From: Campylobacterales bacterium
GTDB taxonomy: Bacteria; Campylobacterota; Campylobacteria; Campylobacterales; Sulfurimonadaceae
DNA: 38,030 nt
Direction of reading: 5' to 3'
Assembly: GCA_026390115.1 (NCBI GenBank)
Contig: JAPLGO010000039.1
Span: forward strand, 1 to 38,030
Positions 23,528 to 32,538 of the stretch are shown here, piece by piece. The translations under genes were made by a program, and so were the position numbers. Within the stretch, counting starts at the first letter, position 1; the number at the start of each line of letters is the position of its first letter. Below the pieces are notes generated by a model. The model was not told where the DNA came from and searched no databases. It worked only from the letters and a program-made list of their open reading frames with translations.

Positions 23528-24790
23528 CTACTCTTTAAGTCTCTCTATCTTTGCTCCGACATATTCAAGTTTTTTTTCTAAACTGTCATAACCGCGGTCA
23601 AGGTGATAAATACGGTGTATGTTTGTCTCCCCATCAGCGACAAGCGCAGCTAAAACCAAGGCACTTGAGGCTCTTAAATCGGTAGCCATAACATCTGTTC
23701 CGCTTAGCTCCGTTTTTCCTACAACCGTAGCAATATTTCCATGAAGAGTTATATCCGCACCCATTCTTTGTAGTTCGCTCACATGCATAAATCTGTTTTC
23801 AAAGAGTCTTTCTTCTATAATTGAAACCCCGTTTGCCTGAGTCGCAAGAGCCAAAAATTGGGCCTGCATGTCTGTTGGAAAAGCCGGATACTCTTGCGTT
23901 GTGATTTTTACAGGTTTTATGGTGCCTGATGGGTGAATTGTTATTGAATCTTTTGTTATTGTAAACGAGCTGCCCATCTCCTCAAGTTTAGCTAAAACAG
24001 CGCCCAGATGCTTTGGTTGGGCATTTGTAATCGTAAGTTCTGATTTTGTAATTGCACCCGCACAAAGATAGGTTCCTGCTTCTATCCGGTCCGGAATTAC
24101 AGAAAACTCTTTTATATCAATCAGCTCTCCACATGTTCCGTGAATAGTTAATTCACTAGTTCCAATGCCATTAATTTGTACTCCGTTACTATTTAAAATT
24201 TCACATAGCTGGACAACTTCAGGTTCTCTTGCTGCATTTGTAATTGTAGTCTCTCCGCATGCTAAGGCTGCTGCCATTATGATATTTGCTGTTCCTGTAA
24301 CCGTAATTTTGTCAAAAATAATGTCACATCCTCTCAGCCCTTTTGGAGCAGTTGCTTCAACATAACCGGCTTTGATTGTAATTTTCGCACCCATATGCTC
24401 AAGTGCCTTTAAGTGTAGGTCAATTGGTCTCTGCCCTATGGCACAGCCACCCGGAAGCGAAACCTCGCAGTGACCGAACCTTGCCAAAATTGGGCCCAAA
24501 ACTAAGATAGAAGCTCTCATAGTCTTTACTATTTCATAGGTTGCTTTTGTTTCTTTAAGCGGAGCGGTATTGACCGTCGCACAATCCTCTTTAAATTCAC
24601 ACTCTGCGCCAAGATTCGATAAAAGTTTTAACATGGTTTTAATGTCGGCAACATTGGGCAAATTTTTTATATGAACACTGTTTTTTGCAAGTATCGTCAT
24701 AGCGATAAGGGGAAGAGAAGCATTTTTTGCACCAGAAATTTTAATTGTTCCGTTGAGGGATTTTATGCCCTGTATCTTTAAATAATCCAT
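23528..24790 (-). CDS. murA: UDP-N-acetylglucosamine 1-carboxyvinyltransferase
   Basis: A 420-residue MurA, which adds enolpyruvate from PEP to UDP-GlcNAc in the first committed step of peptidoglycan synthesis in the cytoplasm. Motifs: [19 protein letters not shown]-like start ([13 protein letters not shown]), the active-site loop [11 protein letters not shown] with the catalytic Cys (near residue 116, the fosfomycin target), and the C-terminal [17 protein letters not shown]. Length and order match the family. It is convergent with hspR and divergent from the 24896 gene. Confidence 0.97.
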   Translation of the reverse strand: MDYLKIQGIKSLNGTIKISGAKNASLPLIAMTILAKNSVHIKNLPNVADIKTMLKLLSNLGAECEFKEDCATVNTAPLKETKATYEIVKTMRASILVLGPILARFGHCEVSLPGGCAIGQRPIDLHLKALEHMGAKITIKAGYVEATAPKGLRGCDIIFDKITVTGTANIIMAAALACGETTITNAAREPEVVQLCEILNSNGVQINGIGTSELTIHGTCGELIDIKEFSVIPDRIEAGTYLCAGAITKSELTITNAQPKHLGAVLAKLEEMGSSFTITKDSITIHPSGTIKPVKITTQEYPAFPTDMQAQFLALATQANGVSIIEERLFENRFMHVSELQRMGADITLHGNIATVVGKTELSGTDVMATDLRASSALVLAALVADGETNIHRIYHLDRGYDSLEKKLEYVGAKIERLKE

Positions 24791-24895
24791 GAGTCTCTTT
24801 GTTTAATATGGTAAATTTTTGTAATTATAGCTTAATATTTTATGCTCTTTGGAATAAAAAACTTTTTTGATATACTTTTGCCAAAGGAAAAATTG

Positions 24896-25318
24896 ATGAG
24901 TTCAGCCCTAGATAGATTAAAAGTATTAACAACTAAAATGTCTGGCTACGAGATCGCAAGAAAAGAGAATCTGAAAATTTTAGAAGAGCTCTATAGCGAG
25001 ATTGGTATAGATAAAAAAGTAGAAAATTTTGTAGAACTTTTTGAGTTTAAGGCGATAAATCTCTCCGGCGCGTCACTCCTAAGTGAGAGTTTAGGCGAGA
25101 TAAAAGAGGGGAAGTATCTTCAAATTTTAGCCATAGGATATGACAAAGATGCTGTTGTAAAGAGTAAAAATGTCTCTCTTGGGTATTTCGGCAGGGTTGA
25201 GAGCGTTGATATGGATCTGAAAAACAAGGTAGTAGAATTTATTATCCGTTATAGGTTTGAAAAAAGTTTTATAACATTAGAACATTACTATGAGATGCTT
25301 GAAAACTTTAAAAAATAA
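24896..25318 (+). CDS. Conserved-looking protein of unknown function
   Basis: A 140-residue protein, mixed alpha/beta, no signal peptide: SALDRLKVLTTKMSGYEIARKE at the start, a middle with ILAIGYDKDAVVKSKNVSLGYFGRV and a C-terminal helix ending in ENFKK. I do not recognise a family with confidence. The frame opens at 24842, but AAAGGA seven bases before the ATG at 24896 makes that the better start. The exonuclease gene follows 9 bp downstream, so it is probably the first gene of a four-gene operon ending with rsmD. Confidence 0.6.
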   Translation: MSSALDRLKVLTTKMSGYEIARKENLKILEELYSEIGIDKKVENFVELFEFKAINLSGASLLSESLGEIKEGKYLQILAIGYDKDAVVKSKNVSLGYFGRVESVDMDLKNKVVEFIIRYRFEKSFITLEHYYEMLENFKK

Positions 25319-25327
25319 AATTTCAGA

Positions 25328-26050
25328 ATGTTGATATTTCTAGATGTAGAAACAACCGGACTTGAAGTTGAAGATAAAATTTGCTCTATTGGCTTGGTTG
25401 CAGTTGAGGGAGACAAAGTAGTTGCAAAGTATGATTTAGTGAATGAGGGCAAAAAAATATCTTCAAAAGCCTCAGCTATTAATCATATTACGAACGAGAT
25501 GTTAAAAAATACTTCAAAAGTTGCAGAGTGCGAGACTTATAAATTTTTGCAAGAGTATAACAACGAAAGTACTACTCTCGTAGCACACAATAGTAAATTT
25601 GATTTGAAAATGCTCGCAAAGTGCGGGTTTAATTACAAAGGGCAGGTTATAGATACTCTCAGAGTAACAAAACATCTGATACCCGAGTGTGAAGGTTTTG
25701 CGCTTGGTTTTTTGAGATATGAATTAAAGCTCTATCGCGAGGAGAAAAAAGAACTCTTGGGATGTGGAGTTAAGGATACTATTAACCCACATAATGCGCT
25801 AAGTGATGCAATAGTTGTTAAACTGCTTTATGAATATCTTTTAGAGATGGTTTCAAAAGAGGAAATGTGCACGCTTAGTACCAAGAGTGTACTCATGCAA
25901 AAACTTAGTTTTGGGAAATATGCCGGACAATATATTGAAGAGATTAGCATTCGCGACTCAAGTTATTTGCAGTGGATGCTTGCAAATATTCTGGATTTAG
26001 ATGAGGATTTGCGATATAGTATCAATTATTTTTTACAAGGAAGAGTATGA
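25328..26050 (+). CDS. DnaQ-like 3'-5' exonuclease (DEDD family)
   Basis: A 240-residue protein with the DEDD exonuclease motifs: Exo I FLDVETTGL (residues 4-12), Exo II VAHNSKFDLKML (about 87-98) and Exo III NPHNALSDAIVV (about 152-163). A C-terminal segment (about 195-230: FGKYAGQYIEEI ... SYLQWMLAN) is the short domain seen after the nuclease in exonuclease X-like proteins. It should remove nucleotides from 3' ends of DNA or RNA; repair or proofreading is likely. It lacks polymerase III epsilon tail features. It overlaps the next gene by 4 bp (ATGA). Confidence 0.88.
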   Translation: MLIFLDVETTGLEVEDKICSIGLVAVEGDKVVAKYDLVNEGKKISSKASAINHITNEMLKNTSKVAECETYKFLQEYNNESTTLVAHNSKFDLKMLAKCGFNYKGQVIDTLRVTKHLIPECEGFALGFLRYELKLYREEKKELLGCGVKDTINPHNALSDAIVVKLLYEYLLEMVSKEEMCTLSTKSVLMQKLSFGKYAGQYIEEISIRDSSYLQWMLANILDLDEDLRYSINYFLQGRV

Positions 26051-26418
26051 AAGTAGCTGTTGAATGTAAGTCTCCATTGCTTCAAAAGTCTTTAGAAATT
26101 TTTTTATCCAAATATTTATGTTCAGTGAAACAGTGCGATATTGTTGTTCGTGATGAGGAGTGCATCCATGATGAAAGATGTTTTTATATTTCAAGCAGTG
26201 CTAATTCAGATTTAGTAAAACCTTTCTCAAAATCTCAACTTATTCTGGCACTTGAAAATAAGTATAGAAAGTCTATCTCCGGCATCAGAGAGGAGATTGA
26301 AAGGGAATATGGAGATGGAGGGCTTAATTTTGACATTTTAGAGAAACGAATAGAACTCCTAACTCAAGAGTATAAACAAAATATTATAAGGGCAGTGAAA
26401 GCATTTTATGAAAAATAA
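26047..26418 (+). CDS. Unknown protein between the exonuclease and rsmD
   Basis: A 123-residue protein that I do not recognise. The N-terminal half looks like a small alpha/beta domain (VAVECKSPLLQKSLEIFLSKYL ... CDIVVRDEEC), partly resembling a degenerate receiver-like fold (FYISSSANSDLVKPFSKSQLILAL has the K-P-F pattern of response regulators). The C-terminus is helical. It overlaps the exonuclease by 4 bp and rsmD by 11 bp, so its synthesis is tightly coupled to both. Function not assigned. Confidence 0.6.
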   Translation: MKVAVECKSPLLQKSLEIFLSKYLCSVKQCDIVVRDEECIHDERCFYISSSANSDLVKPFSKSQLILALENKYRKSISGIREEIEREYGDGGLNFDILEKRIELLTQEYKQNIIRAVKAFYEK

Positions 26419-27004
26419 ACCTGTAATAAAAAAAATAGTTTCCGGAAAATTTAAGGGAAAAACGATAAAACTTCCATCCAAAACAACAACAAGAAGTTCA
26501 AAAGCAATTGTTTTAGAATCTTTTTTTAACACTATTGGCTTTGATATTATTGATTCATTATTTGTAGAAGTTTTTTCCGGTAGTGGCTCTATAGGGCTAG
26601 AAGCACTGAGCCGCGGAGCAAAAAAAGTTATTTTTATGGAAAAAGACGGTGATGCAGTGAAAGTTTTAAAAGAAAATATTTTACAAACAGACCCAAGCAG
26701 ATGTGAAGTGTTTATAGGAGACAGTTTTTCAAATATAAGTGCAGTGGTAAAACAGCTGAAAAAAAGTTGTGAAGAGGCATTTTTTTATATAGACCCGCCG
26801 TTTAGCGTCAGAGAAGGAATGGAAGATATTTATGAAAAAATGATAGCCATGATAGCCTCCCTGCCCAAAGAAAGTGTCAAATTAATCATTATAGAGCACA
26901 TGAGCGGTTTAGAATTACCGCCTCTAATTAATGAATTTTCCAAAGCAAAAACAAGAAAATTCGGAAACACCTCGATAACATACTTTTCTAATTTTGCAGA
27001 GTAA
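26408..27004 (+). CDS. rsmD: 16S rRNA (guanine-966-N2)-methyltransferase
   Basis: A 198-residue RsmD-type methyltransferase: KKIVSGKFKGKTIKLP at the start, RSSKAIVLESFFN, the cofactor motif FVEVFSGSGSIGLEALSRGA (about residues 52-71) and the catalytic DPPF (about 123-126). It methylates G966 of 16S rRNA in the assembled 30S subunit. The length fits. Its start lies 11 bp inside the previous gene. It ends 50 bp before flgI, with a sigma-54 promoter in the gap. Confidence 0.9.
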   Translation: MKNKPVIKKIVSGKFKGKTIKLPSKTTTRSSKAIVLESFFNTIGFDIIDSLFVEVFSGSGSIGLEALSRGAKKVIFMEKDGDAVKVLKENILQTDPSRCEVFIGDSFSNISAVVKQLKKSCEEAFFYIDPPFSVREGMEDIYEKMIAMIASLPKESVKLIIIEHMSGLELPPLINEFSKAKTRKFGNTSITYFSNFAE

Positions 27005-27010
27005 TTAACT

Positions 27011-27026
27011 GGAATAATTATTGCTA
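27011..27026 (+). promoter_or_regulatory. Sigma-54 (RpoN) promoter before flgI
   Basis: GGAA-N6-TTGCTA at 27011-27026 has the GG/GC pair exactly ten bases apart and fits the Campylobacter RpoN pattern GGAA-N6-TTGCTT. It lies 29 bases before the flgI ATG. Mid-class flagellar genes in this group are RpoN-dependent, so the context agrees. Confidence 0.7.
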
Positions 27027-27054
27027 TATCCTTAATACAATTCAAGGATTAGTT

Positions 27055-28101
27055 ATGATAAAAATTACTCTATTTTTACTTCTTGCAACTTCAATTTATG
27101 CTACTAAAATAAATGATGTTGCAAATATAGTAGGTGTTCGTGACAATCAAATTATTGGTTACTCTTTAGTAGTCGGACTTAATAAAACCGGCGATGGAAC
27201 AACCTCGAAATTCACTCTTCAATCAATAGCAAACATGTTAAAATCAATGAATATCGATATGAGTCCGGCAGATATAAAATCAAAAAATGTTGCAGCCGTT
27301 GTTGTAACTGCAGCACTGAAGCCATTTACAAAGCAGGGTGATAAGTTTGATATATCAGTTTCATCCATAGGTGATGCAAAATCTTTAGAGGGCGGAATGC
27401 TACTCATGACTCCTTTGAAAGGGGTGGATGGAAAGATATATGCTCTTGCTCAGGGTGCTGTCAGTATTGGTGGCAAAAATACAAAAGGTGCCGGCGGTGA
27501 ATCTCATCCTACTGTCGGTATTGTTGTAGAAGGTGGTTTGGTAGAGAGAGAAATTAATATCAATTTATATAATCAGGAAAATGCAACGCTTTCTCTTAAA
27601 GAGTCAGATTTTAAAAATAGTGTAGAAATTCAAAAAGTAATTAACTCCTTTTACAAAAGTCAGATTGCAGTTGCAATGGATTCTAGAACAATTAATTTAA
27701 AAAAACCTGAAAATAAATCTATGATAGAATTTTTGGCAGAAGTTCAAGATATTGAGATGGATTATAAAGCTAAAGATAAAATTATTATCAATGAGAGAAC
27801 GGGAACTATTATTGCTGGTATAGGAATTGAAGTTAAACCTATAGTTATGACACATGGTGATATAACTATAAAAATAAAAGAACAAAAAATACCTGATAAG
27901 CCGGCAGGCTCAATGGTTGTTGATGGAGATATGGTTATTGGTATAAATGAAAAAGAGCTCTATACAAAAGAGGGAACAACTACTGTTGCCAACCTAGTTC
28001 GTTCTTTACAGAAATTGGGTGCTACACCAAAAGATGTTATCGCTATTTTGGAAGCTATGAAAGCCGCAGGCAGTATATCTGCTGAATTATCGGTGATATA
28101 A
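27055..28101 (+). CDS. flgI: Flagellar P-ring protein FlgI
   Basis: A 348-residue FlgI, which forms the periplasmic ring around the rod in the peptidoglycan layer. The signal peptide is clear (MIKITLFLLLATSIYA, cut near residue 16). The mature protein begins KINDVANIVGVRDNQIIGYSLVVGLNKTGDGT, followed by FTLQSIANML and the C-terminal VANLVRSLQKLGATPKDVIAILEAMKAAGS. The family length is complete. A ribosome site AAGGA precedes the ATG. It heads the operon flgI-flgJ-flgM-flgN-flgK under an RpoN promoter. The next gene begins 1 bp after its stop. Confidence 0.97.
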   Translation: MIKITLFLLLATSIYATKINDVANIVGVRDNQIIGYSLVVGLNKTGDGTTSKFTLQSIANMLKSMNIDMSPADIKSKNVAAVVVTAALKPFTKQGDKFDISVSSIGDAKSLEGGMLLMTPLKGVDGKIYALAQGAVSIGGKNTKGAGGESHPTVGIVVEGGLVEREININLYNQENATLSLKESDFKNSVEIQKVINSFYKSQIAVAMDSRTINLKKPENKSMIEFLAEVQDIEMDYKAKDKIIINERTGTIIAGIGIEVKPIVMTHGDITIKIKEQKIPDKPAGSMVVDGDMVIGINEKELYTKEGTTTVANLVRSLQKLGATPKDVIAILEAMKAAGSISAELSVI

Positions 28102-28102
28102 A

Positions 28103-28450
28103 ATGAGTTTTAGCAGTACGAATCCATTAAACTTTTATACTCAAACAGCGATGCAGGAGAGTATATCCGTACCTAAGTTAGAAAGCAGAACGGAATCTAG
28201 ATTGGCTCTGAGTAAAGATCCAAAAGAAGAGAATAACGCACTTCGTGAACAAACAGATGCTTTTGAGTCTGTAATTTTGAAAATGGTGATGGATAATGCG
28301 ATGAAAGATGAAAAAAATCTTTTTTCAGAGCAGAATGATCCTGGCGATAAAATTTATAAGTCCATGTATAGAGATGAACTCAGTAAAGCAAGTGCCGGAA
28401 GTTTTGGTTTTTCTCAAATGCTCTACGATTATTTGAGTCGTAAAAGCTAA
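28103..28450 (+). CDS. flgJ: Rod-binding protein FlgJ (N-terminal domain only)
   Basis: A 115-residue protein matching only the rod-scaffold half of FlgJ: a helical segment EQTDAFESVILKMVMDNAM (about residues 49-67), then DPGDKIYKSMYRDELSKASAGSFGFSQMLYDYL. The peptidoglycan hydrolase half of the Salmonella protein is absent, as is usual in Campylobacterota; a separate enzyme must open the wall for the rod. It lies 1 bp after flgI. Confidence 0.85.
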   Translation: MSFSSTNPLNFYTQTAMQESISVPKLESRTESRLALSKDPKEENNALREQTDAFESVILKMVMDNAMKDEKNLFSEQNDPGDKIYKSMYRDELSKASAGSFGFSQMLYDYLSRKS

Positions 28451-28474
28451 TTTTTTTGCTTAGTATGTCGATAT
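28448..28474 (+). promoter_or_regulatory. Possible sigma-28 (FliA) promoter before flgM
   Basis: TAAT-N15-GTCGATAT at 28448-28474 fits the flagellar sigma-28 pattern TAAA-N15-GCCGATAA at 9 of 12 bases, 45 bases before the flgM ATG. FlgM inhibits FliA, and flgM in related species has such a promoter. Confidence 0.5.
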
Positions 28475-28519
28475 AGCTTTATATAAAAATACTAAAGCGA
28501 TTTAGATAAAGGGTTTAAA

Positions 28520-28729
28520 ATGATTTCTCAACTTAACAGTTCAGCTCTATTTAATGCTTATTCGAGCAATAATGCAGAGGCAAAAGAAGTTACAAAAAAA
28601 GATACTACGAATATTTCGAAACAAGGTGATACAAGCAAGATTGAGAGGATAAAAGACGCTCTTGACTCTGGCGAGTATAAAATTAATTTACATGCTCTGT
28701 CGCAAAAGATAGTGGATGAGCTGTTGTAA
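28520..28729 (+). CDS. flgM: Anti-sigma-28 factor FlgM
   Basis: A 69-residue FlgM. The C-terminal half DTSKIERIKDALDSGEYKINLHALSQKIVDELL-like (two parts, residues about 36-69) is the FliA-binding region with the conserved R-x-x-x-x-x-x-x-G-x-Y. The N-terminus is polar and disordered as in the family. It holds sigma-28 inactive until export through the hook. Ribosome site AAAGGG. It is 69 bp after flgJ, with its own sigma-28-like promoter. Confidence 0.9.
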   Translation: MISQLNSSALFNAYSSNNAEAKEVTKKDTTNISKQGDTSKIERIKDALDSGEYKINLHALSQKIVDELL

Positions 28730-28755
28730 GTTCTAAAAATATAGAGGGGTTAAAT

Positions 28756-29184
28756 ATGTTGTCTCATCACTTAAATGGAGCATTAAAAGATTTAAGAGAT
28801 TTAATTGAAATTACTGAGTTGGATATAGCTGATATAAGAGAAGCTAAAAATGATCCTCAGTTTGAGAGACTCTCACTTAAAGACGAAAAATTAAAAAGTT
28901 TTGAATCTAAAAAAGCCATGATAGATTATGAAATATCTGCTTTGATGAGCACACACCCTGAAAAAGATTTACCGCAGCTTTTAAATGAAGAACAGCATCA
29001 ATCTTTATCGGAATTAAAAGTTGAATTGTCAAACCTTAGAACGGTAAATAAAAAATATGCAAAATTTGTTCTGGCGGTGAGCAGTTTATATAATTCATTT
29101 TTAGAAAGGTTAGTTCCTACAGAGATGAATGGTTATCAAAGAGTAGCATCTAGGGATTCTTCTATTTTGGAAATAAGAGTATAA
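28756..29184 (+). CDS. flgN: FlgN-like flagellar chaperone
   Basis: A 142-residue, almost fully helical protein between flgM and flgK, the place of the hook-junction chaperone FlgN. It has a long first helix (DLRDLIEITELDIADIREAKND), a hinge with LLNEEQHQSLSELKVELSNLRTVNKKYAKFV and a short tail. FlgN binds the C-termini of FlgK and FlgL before export. Sequence similarity in this family is low, so position and helical pattern carry the call. It ends 1 bp before flgK. Confidence 0.8.
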   Translation: MLSHHLNGALKDLRDLIEITELDIADIREAKNDPQFERLSLKDEKLKSFESKKAMIDYEISALMSTHPEKDLPQLLNEEQHQSLSELKVELSNLRTVNKKYAKFVLAVSSLYNSFLERLVPTEMNGYQRVASRDSSILEIRV

Positions 29185-29185
29185 A

Positions 29186-31066
29186 ATGGCATCTATCTTT
29201 AATTCACTCAGCATAGGATATTCAGGACTTAATGCTTCTCAGGTAGGCATTAATACTACGAGTCATAATATTTCAAATGCTGAGACGGATGGCTATACGA
29301 GACAGACAGTGATATTGGGTGCTGCAGTTTCTGCTGACGCATTATCTGGGCAAGCCGGCAACGGTGTTAATGTTTTAGGCGTAAAAAGTATTTTTGATAG
29401 TTATGTTTTTGACAGATATACTAGTTTGGCTGCAGAGAAAGAATCTACTGATACTGAACAAACTGCACTCAAGCAACTTTCAACATATTTTCCGGAGGTA
29501 GATAATGTCGGGATTAAAGCAGATTTGCATAACTACTACAATATGTGGCAAACATTTTCAGACAATCCGGATAATGATTCTATAAAACTTGCTTTGGGAA
29601 AACAGACAGAAGTTTTAGCGGATCACCTAAAATCTCTGCAGGGTATGGTTAAAAATCAACAATCTCAATTAAATGATCAACTGCAAGTAAAGGTAAATGA
29701 AGTAAATTCTTTGGCGAAACAACTATCAGAGACAAATAAAGCAATAGATACTGCTGAAGCAGGCGGAGTTTATAACGCGAATGATTTAAGAGACAAAAGA
29801 AATGTAATAGAGAGAGATTTAGCAAAGTTAATAGGTGCTACTTCTATTTCAGGTCAAATAAAATCAGATATAAGTGTAAATAGCTCTTCGAATACTAAAT
29901 CAGGAAGTTATACCCTTAGTGTAAACGGAATGAATATTGTAGATGGAAATACATACCATCCTTTGAGTGTCTCAAGTGAAAAAAATAAAAATGGATTTTT
30001 TGAAATTAATTATGAGAGACAAGATGGTGTTTTAACACCTATAGAAGATAAATTAAAGGGCGGCAGTATTGGTGCTCTTCTTTCTTTAAGAGGTGGAACA
30101 ATTGACCCAGAAACCGGTGTTCCTGCTGATGGGACTTTACAAAATACAATATCAGAGATTAACGCATTTGCAGCAGGCTTGATTGAGTCAACAAATAATT
30201 TATATGCGGCAAGCCCAAAAACTCAAATGACATCAAATAATTTAACAATATCTTCAACTAATTCTCTTATGAATTCTGGATTAAATTTCAAAGAGGGTGC
30301 TTTTGATTTGGTGGTTTACGATGTTGATGGAAAGGCTGTAGCAACCAGAAAAATTAATATAGATGTAGCAACCACTATGGCTGGGAAAGCAGGGTCAAAT
30401 TCTATTGAAGGACAAATGGCAACTCAGAATGATGATAATTCTGATGGAAATGCAAGCAATGATGTAAATAATTTTGTTAAATTTAATTGGGCTACATATG
30501 CCAATGGGAGTCATGCCGTAGATTTTTCATTAGATCCAACTGCAGCGTCCAAAGGTTATACTTTTGCTATCAAAGATATCCAAAAAAATGATAATTTCTC
30601 TTCTGGTTCAAATTTTGCAGGAGCCATTGGCATGGGTAGATTTTTTGACGGAACGGATGCAACAAACATTGATTTAACTGCTTCAATAAAAATTAATCCT
30701 ACAACAATTACTGCTGGTTTATCTCCTGTTTCAGGAGATAATGGAGTTGCATTAAATATGATTCAGCATCAATTCGAGAGATTCGATTTTAAGGTCGGGA
30801 ATAAAACATACAATAGTACGGCAAGTGGGATGTTTGATACTATTGCAACCGGTGTGGGAACAGCTACAAATTCCGCAGTTACAAGAAGTCAAACTACAAC
30901 GGCACAGTTTAACGCAGTTGAAACAGAGTACTTTTCAACTTCGAAAGTAAGTGTGGATGAGGAGATGACAAATTTGATAAAATATCAGACGTCTTATGGT
31001 GCCGCCGCAAAAATTATTACAACAATTGACCAGATGATGCAGACACTTCTTGGAATAAAAACATAA
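29186..31066 (+). CDS. flgK: Flagellar hook-associated protein FlgK
   Basis: A 626-residue hook-filament junction protein. The N-terminus FNSLSIGYSGLNASQVGIN-TTSHNISNAETDGYTRQ (two parts, residues 5-40) and the C-terminus YFSTSKVSVDEEMTNLIKYQTSYGAAAKIITTIDQMMQTLL are the rod/hook-type coiled-coil ends. The large central part (about 340-530) is variable and Ser/Thr/Asn-rich, surface-exposed. Its length is slightly above the family mean. It is preceded by FlgN (1 bp), its likely chaperone. Confidence 0.95.
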   Translation: MASIFNSLSIGYSGLNASQVGINTTSHNISNAETDGYTRQTVILGAAVSADALSGQAGNGVNVLGVKSIFDSYVFDRYTSLAAEKESTDTEQTALKQLSTYFPEVDNVGIKADLHNYYNMWQTFSDNPDNDSIKLALGKQTEVLADHLKSLQGMVKNQQSQLNDQLQVKVNEVNSLAKQLSETNKAIDTAEAGGVYNANDLRDKRNVIERDLAKLIGATSISGQIKSDISVNSSSNTKSGSYTLSVNGMNIVDGNTYHPLSVSSEKNKNGFFEINYERQDGVLTPIEDKLKGGSIGALLSLRGGTIDPETGVPADGTLQNTISEINAFAAGLIESTNNLYAASPKTQMTSNNLTISSTNSLMNSGLNFKEGAFDLVVYDVDGKAVATRKINIDVATTMAGKAGSNSIEGQMATQNDDNSDGNASNDVNNFVKFNWATYANGSHAVDFSLDPTAASKGYTFAIKDIQKNDNFSSGSNFAGAIGMGRFFDGTDATNIDLTASIKINPTTITAGLSPVSGDNGVALNMIQHQFERFDFKVGNKTYNSTASGMFDTIATGVGTATNSAVTRSQTTTAQFNAVETEYFSTSKVSVDEEMTNLIKYQTSYGAAAKIITTIDQMMQTLLGIKT

Positions 31067-31073
31067 CTTCTAT

Positions 31074-31892
31074 ATGCCAACTATTCTAAACATGAAGCTG
31101 CCTTTTTTTAGTATTTTCATACTCGTTTTAGTGTTTGTTTTTTCATTTTTAGGTTCCTATGTTTACTCTCTCTCCCCCTATGCGCTTGATAGTAGCGCTA
31201 TCTTGCTCTCCCCCTCCTTTGAGCATCTGCTTGGAACCGATAGATTGGGTAGAGACATCTTGGCAAGGCTGATAGAAGGCGGAAAAATATCACTCGTTAT
31301 CGGTATAGGAAGCGCATTTATAGCCTCTTTAATCGGTCTTATTCTGGGTTCTATGGCTGGCTATTTTAGAGATCGAGTAGATAAAAGTTTTATAATTATG
31401 GTTGATCTGTTTTTAACATTCCCAACTTTCTTTTTGCTCTTGGCACTTGTGAGCTATGTAAATGCTTCGGCTTGGGTTTTAATAGTTATAATCTCCATAA
31501 CAGGATGGATGACTACGGCTAGATTAGTCCGCTCTGAGAGCTTTAAAATTACCGAACAGCCATTTATTAAAATACTCAACATAGCCCATGCAAGCAAAAT
31601 TAAAATACTCTTCAAATATTATGCACCTATCCTCGCTCCGATATATTTTGTAAGTTTTACTTTTGGAGTAGGCGGAGCAATACTTTCAGAGTCCGGTTTG
31701 AGTTTTTTAGGTCTTGGAATTGTTGCCCCGCAGATGAGTTGGGGAACGATTCTCAGCAGCGGCAAAGATGTAATTGAAATAGCATGGTGGATTACTTTTT
31801 TCCCAGGGCTTATGATATTTTTAGTGACTTTTTCTCTCATAAATATATCTAACTATCTGCAACAATTAACAAACCAAAAGCAGATTCAATAA
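31074..31892 (+). CDS. ABC transporter permease, DppC/OppC type
   Basis: A 272-residue permease of peptide/nickel-type ABC importers. Features: an N-terminal membrane segment (about 9-32), the OppC hallmark EHLLGTDRLGRDILARLIEGGKISLVIG (about 50-77), four further membrane segments, and the EAA loop with its following GLGIVAPQMSWGTIL segment. It starts 7 bp after flgK. No partner permease, binding protein or ATPase gene lies around it, so the rest of the transporter must be encoded elsewhere. An alternative start at 31092 is possible; no good ribosome site is seen for either. Substrate unknown. Confidence 0.88.
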   Translation: MPTILNMKLPFFSIFILVLVFVFSFLGSYVYSLSPYALDSSAILLSPSFEHLLGTDRLGRDILARLIEGGKISLVIGIGSAFIASLIGLILGSMAGYFRDRVDKSFIIMVDLFLTFPTFFLLLALVSYVNASAWVLIVIISITGWMTTARLVRSESFKITEQPFIKILNIAHASKIKILFKYYAPILAPIYFVSFTFGVGGAILSESGLSFLGLGIVAPQMSWGTILSSGKDVIEIAWWITFFPGLMIFLVTFSLINISNYLQQLTNQKQIQ

Positions 31893-31968
31893 GTAAAACA
31901 AAAGAGCAATAGAGATATACTTTTGGGCATATGAAAATAAATAATTTAATAAAAAGCGATGTATAGAG

Positions 31969-32538
31969 ATGATATTAATGATAGATAATTACGATAGTTT
32001 TACTTACAACATTGTTCAGTACTGCAGAGAGCTTGGGGCTGACCTTAAAATAATTAGAAATGACGAGATGAGTGTAAAAGAGATTGAAGCACTTCATCCT
32101 GAAAAAATAATTATCTCTCCCGGTCCTGCAACTCCGGATGATGCAGGTGTAACTTTGGAAGTAATCGAGTATTTCAAAGACAAATTGCCTATTTTGGGTA
32201 TCTGTTTGGGGCATCAAAGTATCGCACAAGTTTTTGGTGGCGAGGTCGTTAGAGCCAAAAAAATGATGCATGGCAAAACCTCTAAAATGAAGAGAGTCGG
32301 TGAGTGTGAAATTTTTAGAGGTTTACCGCAAGAGTTTACCGCTACGAGATACCACTCTCTGATAGTCAAAAAAGAGACGCTTCCAAAAGAGGTTGAACCC
32401 ACGGCTTATAGCGAAGATGACGATGAGATAATGGCATTTAAAATAAAAGATAGGGATATTTACGGGGTTCAGTTTCACCCAGAGTCTATCATGAGTGAAT
32501 ATGGACATGAAATTATTGGAAATTTTTTAAAAATATGA
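31969..32538 (+). CDS. Glutamine amidotransferase, anthranilate/aminodeoxychorismate synthase component II
   Basis: A 189-residue class I amidotransferase supplying ammonia from glutamine to chorismate. The triad is visible: Cys in GICLGHQSIA (about residue 79), and His-Glu in FHPESI (about 169-171). The start MILMIDNYDSFTYNIVQY and SPGPATPDDAG are typical of TrpG/PabA. Which partner it serves (TrpE for tryptophan or PabB for folate) cannot be told, because no component I gene lies next to it. It overlaps the following membrane protein gene by 4 bp (ATGA). Confidence 0.9.
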   Translation: MILMIDNYDSFTYNIVQYCRELGADLKIIRNDEMSVKEIEALHPEKIIISPGPATPDDAGVTLEVIEYFKDKLPILGICLGHQSIAQVFGGEVVRAKKMMHGKTSKMKRVGECEIFRGLPQEFTATRYHSLIVKKETLPKEVEPTAYSEDDDEIMAFKIKDRDIYGVQFHPESIMSEYGHEIIGNFLKI

